DNA of 64,000 nt. Source: Megalobrama amblycephala. Taxonomy: Eukaryota > Chordata > Actinopteri > Cypriniformes > Xenocyprididae. Under the pieces are notes generated by a model. It had not been told where the DNA came from. It saw nothing but the letters and a program-made list of their open reading frames with translations, and searched no databases. The position numbers were made by a program, and so were the translations under genes. Shown here piece by piece: positions 33,801-44,300 of the stretch; positions within the stretch are counted from its first letter, which is position 1, and each line of letters opens with the position of its first letter. The stretch spans positions 13,637,112 through 13,701,111 of the forward strand of contig NC_063045.1 of assembly GCF_018812025.1 (NCBI RefSeq), given 5' to 3'.

Positions 33801-35426
33801 ATATAAGTCTAAGGTGTCCCCTGAATGTGTCTGTGAAGTTTCAGCTCAAAATACCCCATAGATTTTTTTTAATTAATTTTTTTAACTGCCTATTTTGGGG
33901 AATCATTAACTATGCACCGATTCAGCGCGCGGCCCCTTTAAATCGCGCACAATTTTTGATTCTAGGGCACCTTTCAACAACAAGAATAAATGAATAAATA
34001 ATTATCATCATCATAATACCAATAATAATATTTTGGGTTATAATCAACATTTTGCCACAAATGTTGATGATAAGTCCTACTTAACCTGGAATTTTCCTTT
34101 AAAATGTGCTTCCTCATGTTTTCAGGAGACTGTCTCAGACGCTGAAGTTGATTCTGGATTCAGAGGCATGTTCGTAAAACTTGCTGGAGCTGTAAGTGGA
34201 GATGACTTGTTATGAAGTAAACATTTATATTTTCTGAAAAACAGAACAACCAATGCATACTTCTCTCGGTAGGACATGGAAATCTCTGCCTCAGAGCTCA
34301 TGACTATCTTAAACAAAATCATCGCGAAACGTAAGTACTCTTGCATCCTTCAGTTTTCACTCAAGATCTAAGGAGGAGTCTAAGGAGCTATGTGTTGTTT
34401 TGTAGGAACTGACATAAAGACAGACGGCTTCAGTTTGGAGACGTGTCGTATCATGGTGAACCTCATGGATGTATCCTCTCAGCTGCAACTGCTTACATTT
34501 TGTGTGTGTGTGTGTGTTAACATGACATATGTGCTTGAGTCAGGAATTACAAAAAACTGATGTGTTGTTGTACTGTAAGTTTCACTTAACTTTATCTCAG
34601 GACAGTGGGAATGGAAAACTGGGTCTGGGAGAATTCGCTACTCTGTGGAAGAAAGTGCAGAAATACCTTGTAAGAGGTCCTAAAACCCATAAGGCTATAA
34701 CATAATTAACTATCTAACATTATTTTTAACATGTTTTCTTATTTTATAATCACCACAGGGAATTTACAAGAAGAATGACTTGGATAATTCAGGAACCATA
34801 AGCACTCCAGAGCTGCGTTTGGCACTGAAAGAGGCCGGTGAGTCAATCCAGACTCAGATACTCGCATACATACAAGCAAAAATCCAATTTTGGGGGCATA
34901 TTTTAATATTCACTGCTTATGTTCTCTTTCCTCTCCTAGGTTTCTGTCTCAATAACACTATATTTCAGCTGCTGGTAGCACGTTACGCCGAGACAGACAT
35001 GACTCTTGACTTTGATAACTTTGTGGCCTGCCTCATGCGTCTGGAGATGATGTTCCGTAAGTCCCTTGGGTGTTTGTTTATCAAATATTTTGGAGTGAAT
35101 GCATTTCATCATATTTAGATTTAACAGATTTGACCCTAAAATCCACATAGAAAATGTCTGCAGATTGTGTATAGGCATGTTTATGTAGGGTCAGCGCCCC
35201 CTGTAGTGCTGGAGATGATGTTTTGGATCATTAGTGAATATGTTTCTCATCTCCAGGGGTGTTCAAAAAGCTGGATGCCCACAAGACTGGCTTCATTGAG
35301 CTGGACTTTCAGCAGGTTTGTCATGCGATAACATTTTTTTTTTTTTTTTTTAAATGTTGACATAAATATTTTAAACACATTTTCTGTATTTTTTTTCTTT
35401 AGTGGCTGAACTTTACCATGATTTAG
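18834..35426 (+). CDS. capn2: Calpain large subunit, calpain-2-like (m-type), complete, 21 exons
   Basis: Calcium-activated cytosolic cysteine protease. Exons by splice signals and frame: 18834-19070, 20231-20300, 22259-22377, 24391-24524, 25623-25791, 26632-26715, 26800-26885, 30395-30463, 30570-30730, 32119-32288, 32427-32438, 32543-32754, 33349-33385, 34126-34191, 34273-34330, 34406-34470, 34601-34669, 34759-34837, 34940-35056, 35257-35315, 35403-35426. They sum to 698 codons plus stop, close to the roughly 700 residues of calpain-2. Catalytic Cys105 (GDCWLLAA), His262 (KGHAYS) and Asn286 (RNPWG) are all present. The protease core (about 45-345), C2-like beta-sandwich (about 355-510, with TFWMNPQ and LPPGEY) and penta-EF-hand domain (about 530-698, including loops [12 protein letters not shown] and [12 protein letters not shown]) follow in order. 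The start is the ATG at 18834; an in-frame TTG upstream is unlikely. Exon 8 is 6 bases shorter than in the neighbour. It resembles CAPN2 more than CAPN1; CAPN8-type orthology is not excluded. Confidence 0.93.
19638..19822. mobile_element. hAT-like MITE in calpain-2-like intron 1
   Basis: Ends CCTCAAATCCAGCCCCGGAG and CTCCAGGACCGGATTTGAGG pair imperfectly. The interior pair CCACTGTCCTGCAGAGTTTAG / CTAAACTCTGCAGGACAGTGG is nearly perfect. It is flanked by TAGCCTAC (19630-19637) and TAGCCTAT (19823-19830), an 8-bp target duplication with one change. Confidence 0.85.
20738..21143. mobile_element. Inverted-repeat MITE in intron 2
   Basis: Left GATACGTTTACATGACA (20739 on) and right GTGTCACGTAAACGC (to about 21140) are imperfect inverted repeats. 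It is G/C-richer than the surrounding intron. It contains ATACGCATGCGCATGACGTC near 20941. Confidence 0.6.
21361..21640. repeat. A-rich AAATAAAA tract
   Basis: Runs of AAATAAAATAAAAC-type sequence in intron 2. Low complexity, no gene. Confidence 0.7.
22536..23393. mobile_element. AGTTCACCC MITE (family C) split by another MITE, intron 3
   Basis: The outer ends GATAGAGTTCACCCAAAAAT and TGTGTGAACTACCCCTTTAA, with internal TTCTGTCATCATTTACTCA / TGAGTAAATGATGACAGAAT, form the family C pattern. The element at 22752-23329 sits in its middle. Confidence 0.8.
22752..23329. mobile_element. ACACTCAAAAAA-ended MITE nested in family C copy
   Basis: Left TACACTCAAAAAAAAA and right TTTTTTTTGAGTGTA are inverted repeats with TA at both edges, as for Tc1/mariner-type insertions. 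The interior is A/T-rich, with repeated AATTAAGTTGA-like stretches. No coding is seen. Confidence 0.75.
23720..24170. repeat. Interspersed repeat with GTGACACTGAAGACTGGAGT
   Basis: The stretch TCTGAAGGATCATGTGACAC, then TGAAGACTGGAGTAATGATG, is a widespread fish interspersed repeat that I recognise by sequence. It is split by the small MITE at 23972-24050. Confidence 0.6.
23972..24050. mobile_element. 79-bp palindromic MITE
   Basis: ATGTGACCCTGGACCACAAA on the left pairs with TTCGTGGTCCAGGGTCACAT on the right, an almost perfect hairpin in intron 3. Confidence 0.85.
24900..25570. other. Intron 4 stretch with repeat-like sequence
   Basis: No exon seen. It includes a CRE-like TGACGTCA (about 25166) in a promoter-like patch and A/T-rich sequence; probably repeat-derived. 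Confidence 0.35.
25928..26537. mobile_element. TTAA-ended MITE (GTTAGTTCACCC) in intron 5
   Basis: Left TTAAAGGGTTAGTTCACCCA and right TGGATGAACAAACCCTTTAA are inverted. Inward lie CGTTCCACACC / GGTGTGGAACG and CTTCGTTCATCTTCGGAACA with its complement. The central part with GTGATGGCCGATTTCAAAAC recurs at about 28260 and 53100. Confidence 0.85.
28583..29680. mobile_element. MITE ended by AGCC-CTTTTCCACC-TCGGGCC, host of a family B copy
   Basis: Left AGCCTCTTTTCCACCATCGG and right CGACGGTGGAAAAGCGGCT are inverted repeats with one insertion or change. Its two halves are separated by the complete family B MITE at 28621-29302. The right half includes AACCGGGCCAAAAACGG. Confidence 0.75.
28621..29302 (+). 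mobile_element. TTAA-ended MITE family B, full length
   Basis: Left TTAAAGGTCCCGTTCTTCGT and right CACGAAAAACAGGACCTTTAA pair with two gaps, and TTAA is at both ends. A second, truncated copy is at 12924-13221. The CpG-rich interior has an ATG (28892) opening [10 protein letters not shown], with stop after about 30 codons; no known domain. Confidence 0.85.
31003..32030 (+). mobile_element. TTAA-ended 1.03-kb element with THAP-like remnant, intron 9
   Basis: Left TTAA + AGGGTCTTTGACATAAG and right TATGTCATGGCCCC(T) + TTAA are inverted repeats. The flanks CTGATTTTAA and TTAAGATTTTATCCGCATCTTA join into a sequence whose empty relative is at 33700-33750, so the target was TTAA. The plus frame 31452-31547 reads [15 protein letters not shown], then 13 residues, then C-S-E-H-F. 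This resembles the W...CxxHF core of THAP domains. Confidence 0.75.
32788..33263. mobile_element. TTAA-ended MITE family E, intron 12
   Basis: TTAAAGGCACAATATGTAAG on the left and CTTACATACTGTGCCTTTAA on the right are inverted with one change. It carries GCGACCTCTAGAGGC near the right end. No coding region. Confidence 0.85.
33763..33977. mobile_element. AAGGTGCCCTAGAA MITE family D, short copy, intron 13
   Basis: Left AAAGGTGCCCTAGAA and right TTCTAGGGCACCTTT are perfect inverted repeats. The interior matches the 5' part of the long copy at 42061 (GTCTAAGGTGTCCCCTGAAT). Confidence 0.85.
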
Positions 35427-35680
35427 AAGACTCTCCACCAGACCACACCACTCACAAATGAATTATTAAGATTACATGTGATAAAATTTTAAAGATATGT
35501 ATTTACTTTCATTTTTTAAATTGTATATTGCACTTTTGACCAGTCTTACTTCCAAATGTTGCATGATTTTATTGTGTTTGGCATTTCCACACTATTTTGT
35601 TTACAAATGGAAGCTGTGTTGAACCAAGAGAATCTTAACCACTGTGTAAAAAAAAAAGTGTGTTTTCTCCAAAGGACATT

Positions 35681-35686
35681 ATTAAA
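35681..35686 (+). terminator. Candidate poly(A) signal ATTAAA of the calpain-2-like gene
   Basis: An ATTAAA hexamer about 255 bases after the stop codon, followed by T/G-rich sequence. It is the best candidate in the short interval before the next promoter. Not verified. Confidence 0.45.
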
Positions 35687-35810
35687 CATTTTTCAAACTG
35701 TACGAACTTATATTTTTGTACATGACTGGAAGTTACTGAATGGGCACTTCCGGTCCCTTTAAGGCTTTTCGCAGAAGGTTTACATTTGATGTCTCAGCTG
35801 TCGATCATTC

Positions 35811-35950
35811 GCTAGCTCCGCCCTCATAGGCGTGGCCGTGCACTGCGGTACCCTGATTGTTGTCTCATCTCCACGGATTCGTTCATCATTCTCTATTCTC
35901 CGCAATCTTAAAACGCACCCGTGTTTAACCATAGAGACAACTAAACGGTG
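35811..35950 (+). promoter_or_regulatory. Promoter and non-coding first exon of the second calpain gene
   Basis: A CpG-rich stretch with the GC box-like CTCCGCCC (about 35815) ends in ACGGTG followed by a strong donor GTAAGT at 35951. The first coding exon of the calpain downstream starts right after an acceptor (CATTACAG at 38221-38228), one base before its ATG. An upstream 5'-UTR exon is therefore needed, and this is the best candidate. The exact transcription start is unknown. Confidence 0.6.
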
Positions 35951-36610
35951 GTAAGTTTTGCTTAACTTTTCCTTGTTAACTATGTACGATATCCGTCTGT
36001 AAGTATGAAACCTATGCCCTATATTTCTAGCGGGTGACGAAACTAATTTCTTATAGCTTATTTGTTTAATTTCTACTGGTGATTATGAATCGACCTTAAT
36101 AATTATAAACAAATGAGTCACACTATTTGGGTTGTTCATCATATAAATAAAAAATGAAACGACAGATACAAACAGTTAGCACTATATAAAGCAGTATGAG
36201 TGAATGTGTGCAGCTGTTTTTGAGGGTGTGTTCATTCATCATCTAAAACAAACACTAGAATGCTGATGCTCAGTCTGGCCTATTGATTTCCCATCACTAA
36301 GTCAGCTGACATTGTATCAGTAGCCAGTGTTGTTTACATTCCACATGATCTGCTCTACTGCACCTAGAAGAAACCCAGAGACTAGTTAAAAGTGGGTTAT
36401 TTTGGTATAGTTTCAAGAGTATTTTTGGAGAACATCCGCTGTGCTTTTAGACCTGACATACATATGTAAATTAACAGTTATGTGTACATTTACACACTTA
36501 TATGCAGACAACAAAAGTACCACATGGTAATATTGTTTGAAGTACTTTGGATTGCCATGTAAAAACCATGAATATATGGTATATCAAAGTATATATATCA
36601 TATATATACT

Positions 36611-36613
<3 letters not shown>

Positions 36614-36677
<64 letters not shown>
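36614..36677. repeat. (TA)n microsatellite
   Basis: About 31 TA units in the first intron of the second calpain gene. Confidence 0.95.
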
Positions 36678-36679
<2 letters not shown>

Positions 36680-37336
36680 AAGTACCATGGTATTACCATC
36701 TGTTGCCATCCAAGGTACAAGCATCACTACCATATTTACATGAATTCATGTGGTAACAAATAATCGATACATTTCTAAATGACCTTTTTCTCCTCAAGCC
36801 TGCGGCCCTCACAAGGAACTTAAGGTATATTCACCATCTTGTCTCTCTGTAGTTCCAGTTTAAAATAAGGATGATAAATGTGGACTAAATGAAGTTATCT
36901 TAGCTGGCTCTATGAGGTTTCCTTTAGCCAATGCTTCGAGAACTGCCCTCCGTGCACACTGTCCATGAAATCATGGCAAACAGGGTCTGGAAATCTGCAG
37001 AGCGGATAACCTTATTACAAGACAACATGACATTAGCTAGTCATTAGTAAACCTCTCCCCACCCTCAGTAGGGCGCTAATCGAGTGTCTGTTGTAGAGGG
37101 CATTTCTCTCAGCACGCTGGACTAAAAGCCGCATGAATGCTGCTGCACTAATAATGGCAAAGTGGGTGACCATAAGCGGACGTAAGCAAACATCTTAAGC
37201 CTTTTAGCAGCGGCACTTTACGCTAAACGCTCAAGAGACATTGAACATGTGCTGTTGAATGATTGGTGCTATATCTGTGCTAGCTTCTAGTAACCAGTCT
37301 CCAACTGCCATATGCACACATTCATACTCTTTTGTT

Positions 37337-37560
37337 TGGTTTGGTGTAGCAGTTAAAGCAGGGGTATCCAAAGTCGGTCCACTGTCCTGCAGATAGATTT
37401 GCCTAAAGGTTTGTGAGTCATTGATTAGCTGGTTCAGGTGCTAAACATTGCAGGACAGTGGCCCTCAAGGAGCAGGATTGGACACCCCTTAGTTAAAGCT
37501 ACTAATCAGAAGGTTGCTGGTTCTATTCCCACAAAAGCAAGCCATGAGCTATAATCATTT
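37337..37560 (+). mobile_element. tRNA-derived SINE, split by a hAT MITE
   Basis: The left part GGTGTAGCAGTTAAAG and right part AGTTAAAGCTACTAATCAG join into a tRNA-like head. A B-box-like GGTTCTATTCC is at 37519-37529, followed by an A-rich tail near 37560. The MITE at 37359-37490 splits it. Confidence 0.6.
37359..37490. mobile_element. 132-bp hAT MITE with 8-bp target duplication
   Basis: Starts with the typical hAT terminus CAGGGGT and ends ACACCCCTT. It is flanked on both sides by AGTTAAAG (37351-37358 and 37491-37498). The interior CCACTGTCCTGCAG / CTGCAGGACAGTGG-like pair relates it to 19638-19822. Confidence 0.9.
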
Positions 37561-38190
37561 AAAGCGATAGTTCACCTAAAAATGACAATTCTGTAATAAT
37601 TTACTCCACCTCATGTTGTTCCAAACCTGTATTTTCTTGTCAAGTACAATGTTTTCTAGGGATGCAAGATATATTGGCCACCATATTAGCATTGGCCGAT
37701 ATATGTCCATTTTTAATGGTATTGTTATCGGCCCAATAAGAAAATTTGGCCGATGTATCAGAGCTGATAAATAATGGATTATTTCCTTCTGCTGAGACAC
37801 TTTAGATGTGCACTATTCACCATGATGGTTTTGAATTGCATGAAATATGATTGAAATTACTTCCAAAAGGAAAACTGCAACATGCAGCACAAGTCTGTCA
37901 TATAGGCTATATAAAATTATAATGAAAACATTATAATTGTGTGCTTGGGACATGGCTTTTAAATGGTGAATCTTTTGTTTTTGTAATTAGGCCCTCAAAA
38001 ATTATATAAAAAATGTGGATTTAGATTTATCAGCCAATATATCGGTTATTGGCTTTCATATATAAAGAATTATCGGTATCGGCCAAAATTTTCATATTGG
38101 TGCATCCCTAATGTTTTCCATATAATGAAAGTAAATGGAGACTCTGGGAAAAGGGTTTGGAACAATATGGGATCTACTTTGGGTTAAAGC
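37559..38190. mobile_element. Family C MITE fragment interrupted by a hAT MITE
   Basis: Begins TTAAAGCGATAGTTCACC and continues AAAAATGACAATTCTGT, the family C start. After the insertion at 37657-38110 it resumes at CATATAATGAAAGTAAATGG and fades near TTGGAACAATATGG. The right terminus is not clear. Confidence 0.65.
37657..38110. mobile_element. hAT MITE (TAGGGATGCA ends) with 8-bp target duplication
   Basis: Left TAGGGATGCAAGATATATTGG and right CATATTGGTGCATCCCTA are inverted repeats. Both sides are flanked by ATGTTTTC (37649-37656 and 38111-38118). The interior has repeated GGCCGATAT / ATATCGG motifs. Confidence 0.92.
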
Positions 38191-38229
38191 ATGTTTTTAA
38201 ATGACTACCTTATTTTGGTGCATTACAGT

Positions 38230-41200
38230 ATGTTTTCAATTGGGGGAATTTCGTCGCATATCTACAAGGAGCGCTTGCACGCAGAAGGGATGGGAACCAA
38301 TGACAATGCACTCAAGTACCTGAACCAGGACTACGAGGAGCTGAAGAGGGAGTGTGTGGAGAGCGGTAGGCTGTTTGAGGACCCCTGCTTTCCCACAGTG
38401 CCCCAGTCACTGGGCTTCAAGGAGCTTGCGCCAAACTCCTCCAAAACACGCGGTGTGCAGTGGATAAGGCCCACTGTGAGTGTCGCAGAGCACCGTCTAT
38501 ACAAACAGCATGCTAGTGATGACATAAAAATGCATAGTCACTGAGAGAACATATCTATATTTTATTTTTGACACTGAGTGGGAGGAAAAAGACTGAGAAA
38601 TTACATGAGCTAGACTCAAACTCTCATTTCCCACATGAGAACTAAGGCACAACAGTGGGCACTAACTACTAAGACAAGTCTCAAATTTTTATTTTTAGCA
38701 CAATTTGACACATTAATTGAAATGGATAGTAAAGAGAGTACAGGAAGTTAAAGCCCAAAGTATACTTCACTTTTTACACGTACGTGAGGGTCAGCTAACA
38801 GTGCGCGTGACATGAATTTCGTCATCAGAAGAGTACGCGCGCACTGTATGCGCACTGGCGGATTTTTGTAACCGCGCATACTTCAGGTCACACATGCACA
38901 ATAATTAGTTTATCCACAAGGTGGCAACCTGGGGGCGTCGATTCACAAGGTAGTCAAAGAAAAACTACACTTACGTTGCACGAGTGGTGCCCACTACTGG
39001 CGGAACTCGTGCATAAGGTTTAAATGAAACGCACTAAGCCCTTCATCACTTGGAATTCACCATGGAGCTGATTTATTATTTAAACCCCTTTTATACTTAT
39101 GGATTTGTTTTATGCAACATTCTATATGCTTATAAGTTGTTGGAGAAAATATATAAGATCCTATAGGTATATGAGCTCAATAGTATAAACTTTGACTGTG
39201 AATATAAGGTAGCTACAATTAGTATGCGATTAAATCTCAACATAATTAATATATTATACACTATTATGCGATTAATTCCCAAAATAATCAATATATCATA
39301 CACTTCAGTTAAGCGAGACCTGCTGTGATGTCACAATCAAATTGAATTGTGGGATATAGAGCTGCTTGAAGAGTACATCAGAGTAGACTTAGGGAAGTTC
39401 GTGAGTGGAACGCAACGAACACATGCAAGCTACAGCTACAATGGAGGCCTATAGACGAGAAATTGTGTGAAGAGGTTAGAAAGTACCCTCAATTGTACCC
39501 TCAACTCTAGCATGAAATAATTCAAATATATTTACATAGGTTGTAACACGTGGCGAGAGATTGCTCAAAACTGAGCATGCGTTGAACGCCTGTGTACACA
39601 CACGAGTCAAACGAAGTATACTTTGCAGGCTGTGCGTTCGACTGCACGCGTACACTAGCATACACGTAAAAAAACGAAGTATACCCAGGGCTTAAGTGGG
39701 AGGAACATGATTGAGTAATTACATGAGCTGGACTCGAACTCTCATGTCCCACATGAGAACCAAAATGCAACATTTGGCACTAATTACTGAGACACATTTG
39801 AGAGTGAAATTACTTTGTAATGCACTGGCAAAAATGAAATATTCCCTCTTTTCTTTGAAAAAAAGAATTTTTGTTTTGTTTATATATGCTGAAATTGTTT
39901 CATTTCTTCATACAAGCAATAAGTAATGTAATTTCTTCAATGAATCATCAGATTATTACTTGGCCTGTGTATCCTTGTCAAAACGGAGGTTGTATACTGT
40001 CAGTTAACCTATGAAAATATTGTAGACTACAATACATGTATAGACTTGTTTGCATATCATACATTAAAGCTGCAGTCCGCGATTTTTGGCCCTCTAGCGG
40101 TTAATAAACAGAACTGCACGCATCTTGCGGAGGAACATTGTAGCCGGAGCTACTTTTCTACATGTCTATGGCGAGTCACGCAGTTACTGTGATACTCTGC
40201 GGCGAGTCCTACCAGTCCGGCCTGAAATAGTCCGAATATAAACACTTATTATAAGTGTACCATAATGATTCAGGATAAGACAAAAACACGGTTTGGAAAA
40301 TGGATTCATGTTGCATATTCTTATTATATACTTTTTGTAAATTTTTAACACAAAAAAAGTTGCGGACTGCAGCTTTAAAGAAAGACAGCTGAATTGAGTT
40401 TATATAACCTCACAGACGTATAATGAAAATGTTTGATGAGACTCTTGATAAGTAACGAGGCGTAAAGTGTGTTGTTATAGGTTGACAGGGGCAGTAGCAC
40501 ACTTTGGTTGAGGTTTTGCACTGATGTGTTATGTTTGCTTGCGTAATGTTTGTAGGAGCTGTCAAACAATCCTCAGTTCATAGTGGGAGGAGCGACACGG
40601 ACAGATATTTGCCAGGGGGCTCTAGGTGAGTATGTACTGTATGATCCTGGGTGTGTTTGTTTGTGCATGCTTGCACACGTTAATGAATGTCAGTAGCTTC
40701 ATTTGTGCTTCACTGCAGTTTGAATAATGCTACAGCTTAAATCTGATGCAAAACAGTGTGTGTCTATGACCTTCATACATACTGGCTGTTGCCACACAAA
40801 TAAATAAAGAAGCCTCAGAGTTACGATGTCTCCCAATTTGTAATTAAAAATTACAAATAGATTGCAGAAATGCATCAATGTAGATGTAAACACTTAGGTA
40901 TTAGCATGATTAGCATATTAGCATGTTTTTATTAATGTGTATGTAAATGTGATGTAATTTATATTAGATAGATAGATTTTATTGCATATATTATATAATT
41001 TGCCTTTATTACAGTAGGCTTTATGAATGAGCTTATGACAAATCACACTTAGTCGAAATCTGATTCATTACACTACTATGATCACAATGCATGTTTTCAC
41101 TGTCGCTTCTGAGAGGAAATGTGTGTTAGGGGGATAAATGAGTTCGTGTGTGTGTTTCCTGGCTGGTGGGGAGTGTTTAAACCATGGTTTAAACACGATG

Positions 41201-41280
41201 CCTGAATGGTGAGTCACACAGACACGGGTGTAGCATTAGAGAACTCTGGGATTGCTGGCTGCAAGCCACAGTCCACAACA

Positions 41281-41337
<57 letters not shown>

Positions 41338-44300
41338 GTGTGGGTGTGCACTCATCAGTGCCAAAGTTTGTACAGCAAACACTGGGTGGAGTAGGATGGG
41401 GAAGCTTATCGCAGAAATGCATTTTACCTTTCAGTTGGCACATAGAAAAGCTCAAGCCTCCACAGCCAAATGGGTTGGCTTTGACAAGGGTGTTTGAGAT
41501 AAAACAGCATTCATCCAGAGTAAATGTACAGTACTGACGTACATTGTGCATTCTCCTCCCCCTTTTTGGTTGTGGGTGGAGGGCTCCCCCTAATGACTGA
41601 TTGTAGTACATACAGTACATTTATCATGGTAACCATAGAATATTATACTAGTTAATGTTTGTACAGAATAAGCCTTTTAAAATTTTGAAGGAGAATCATT
41701 TTAATTTTGAATTAAAGTAGTAACAATAGCTGTAGTATTAATTGTATTTTGGCTAAAACTATGGTAACCATGGTACATTTTTATAAGTGTAATAAGTTTG
41801 GTAAACTTAATGTCACCAAAAGTAATTGCAAAAATAAAATGCTCTCAACACTCTTCTCACCTACTATTGGTTCATCAAACAGACAGCCCCGCCCCAAACT
41901 CATGCCATTGGTTGAGGCATTTGCTATGCATCAGTTCATTCAGGAAGTGAGTCTCTGAATGGCTTATTTAGTCATTATCAATTTAAAAAATTTTTTTTTT
42001 TTTTTTTGATGGAATTTAAAATATTGCACTTATTATAAATGATTTATCCATACACATAATTTAAAGGTGCCCTAGAACTTTTTTTTTAAAAAGATGTAAT
42101 ATAAGTCTAAGGTGTCCCCTGAATGTGTCTGTGAAGTTTCAGCTCAAAATACCCCATAGATTTTTTTAAATAAATTTTTTTTAACTGCCTATTTTGGGGC
42201 ATAATTAGAAACGAGCCAATTTCAGGTTGCGGCCCCTTTAAATCGCGCTCTCCGCCCCCTCCCGAGCTCTTGACTCTATCACAGCATAAACAAAGTTTAC
42301 ACAGCTAATATAACCCTCAAAATGGATCTTTACAAAGTGTTCGTCATGCATACTGAATGCATGCGTCGGATTATGTGAGTATTGTATTTATTTGGGTGTT
42401 TACATTTGATATTGAATGAGTTTGATAATGCTCCGTGGCTAACGGCTAACACACTGTTGGAGAGATTTATAAAGAATGAAGTTGTGTTTATGAATTATAC
42501 TGACTGCAAGTGTTTAAAAATGAAAATAACGACGGCTCTCGTCTCCGTGAATACAGTAAGAAACAATGGTAACTTTAACCACATTTAACAGTACATTAGC
42601 AACATGCTAACAGAACATTTAGAAAGACAATTCACAAATATAACTAAAAATATCATGTTATCATGGATCATGTCAGTTATTATTGCTCCATCTGCCATTT
42701 TTCGCTGTTTTCCTTGCTTGCTTACCTAGTCTGATTATTCAGCAGTGCACATCCAGACGTCCTGCCCTTGTGTAATGCCTCAATCATGGGCTGGCATATG
42801 CAAATATTGGGGCGTACACCCCGACTGTTACGTAACAGTCGGTGTTATGTTGAGATTCGCCTGTTTTCCGGAGGTCTTTTAACCCTCTATGGTACGCAAT
42901 ATGATATCAATGAGGAAACAATTATTTGTGTTGTTTTTCCTGCTTAAAATTGGACACTTTAACAATATCAATAAACATTTTCATAATTTTTAAATTTATT
43001 TAATTTTTATAAGTTTGTTGCCTCGAGGCAACATTGTACCACAATGGAAAAATTTAAACATTTGGCATTTTCATGTAGAAAAAAGAAATATATTTATTGA
43101 AAACGTTAATTTCTTTAACCAGACACTTAAACAAACAAATTTATCTAGTTTTTAATGTATTAAAAGTTTCATATTTAATAAAAAGTAACATTTTATATCC
43201 AGCTGTTGCCCTCAGGCAACATTGTACCATAGTGGAATGCAAGTATTACCAAACCATCATATTTTTATGTTATTATATTAAATGATCATATCCATCTTCA
43301 TCCTCATCTCCATCTTCTCTCTCACCCTCAGTATCTCCCTGATGGATTGTCACTATGATTTCATCTTCCCCATTACAGTATGACCCCTCATTAACTCCTC
43401 ATACTCACCCTCATCAGCTGCCAGTGTTACCTGTGTTTTATACGTTTCTGAAGTTGTATAGAAAATATGCAGATCATAATATATGCAGATATAGTATGTG
43501 AATTAGTATTCTTATAAGTACATTACAAAATCATGTGAAAATGCCAACATATTTAGATAATTCTAACTCTTTTCCTTACAAATATGATCCATTTGTATTG
43601 AAACCTATTATGGCTGTATGGTCTTATGCGATTCCATTATGGTACAATGTTGCCTTGAGGCAACACACAGTTTTTTGTAATTTTCTCTAAAACATTTGAT
43701 GATATATAATGTAAATTACATAAAAATACTTCTTTATTTGACAGTGAAGGTGACTCATATTTTTGTGGGTGATTAAATGGTTACAAACAAGTGAAAAAAC
43801 ACTTTTCAATGGAGAAAATATGGAGTCATGTGATATGTGCACATGTGCTGAAACAGGACACAAAATGGACCCCTGTTGGTCATGTTTTGGTCTTTTTTGC
43901 ACTTTTATTGATTAGTATTTGAGTTATTCTGTCCTGAGATATGCTTGATCAATCAATTTGTGCTTTATTTTATTAAAAACAAACTAAAATAGACCATGTT
44001 GCCTGGAGGCAACACCGTACCATAGAGGGTTTTAAACAAATGAGATTTATATAAGAAGGAGGAAACAATGGAGTTTGAAACTCACTGTATGTATTTTCCA
44101 TGTACTGAACTCTTGTTATTTAATTAACTATGGCAATATAAATTCAATTTTTAATTCTAGGGCACCTTTAAAAAAAAAAAATCATGTGCCATCATAATCT
44201 TTTATCAAAATAATTTCCCTTCCCTTTTGCAGTGACAACTCTTCTCTGTTTACTGGCGTGAGGACGGGACAACCTGTCACTCACAAGAGATCCACCAATA

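Noticed and set aside
38191..38229. Upstream in-frame ATG for the calpain-1-like gene
   Set aside because: It lies before an acceptor (CATTACAG) that fits the first coding exon, so it is probably intronic.
41189..41620. Frames with long Thr-His or Cys-Val runs
   Set aside because: They cross the (GT)n microsatellite and have no conserved flanks.
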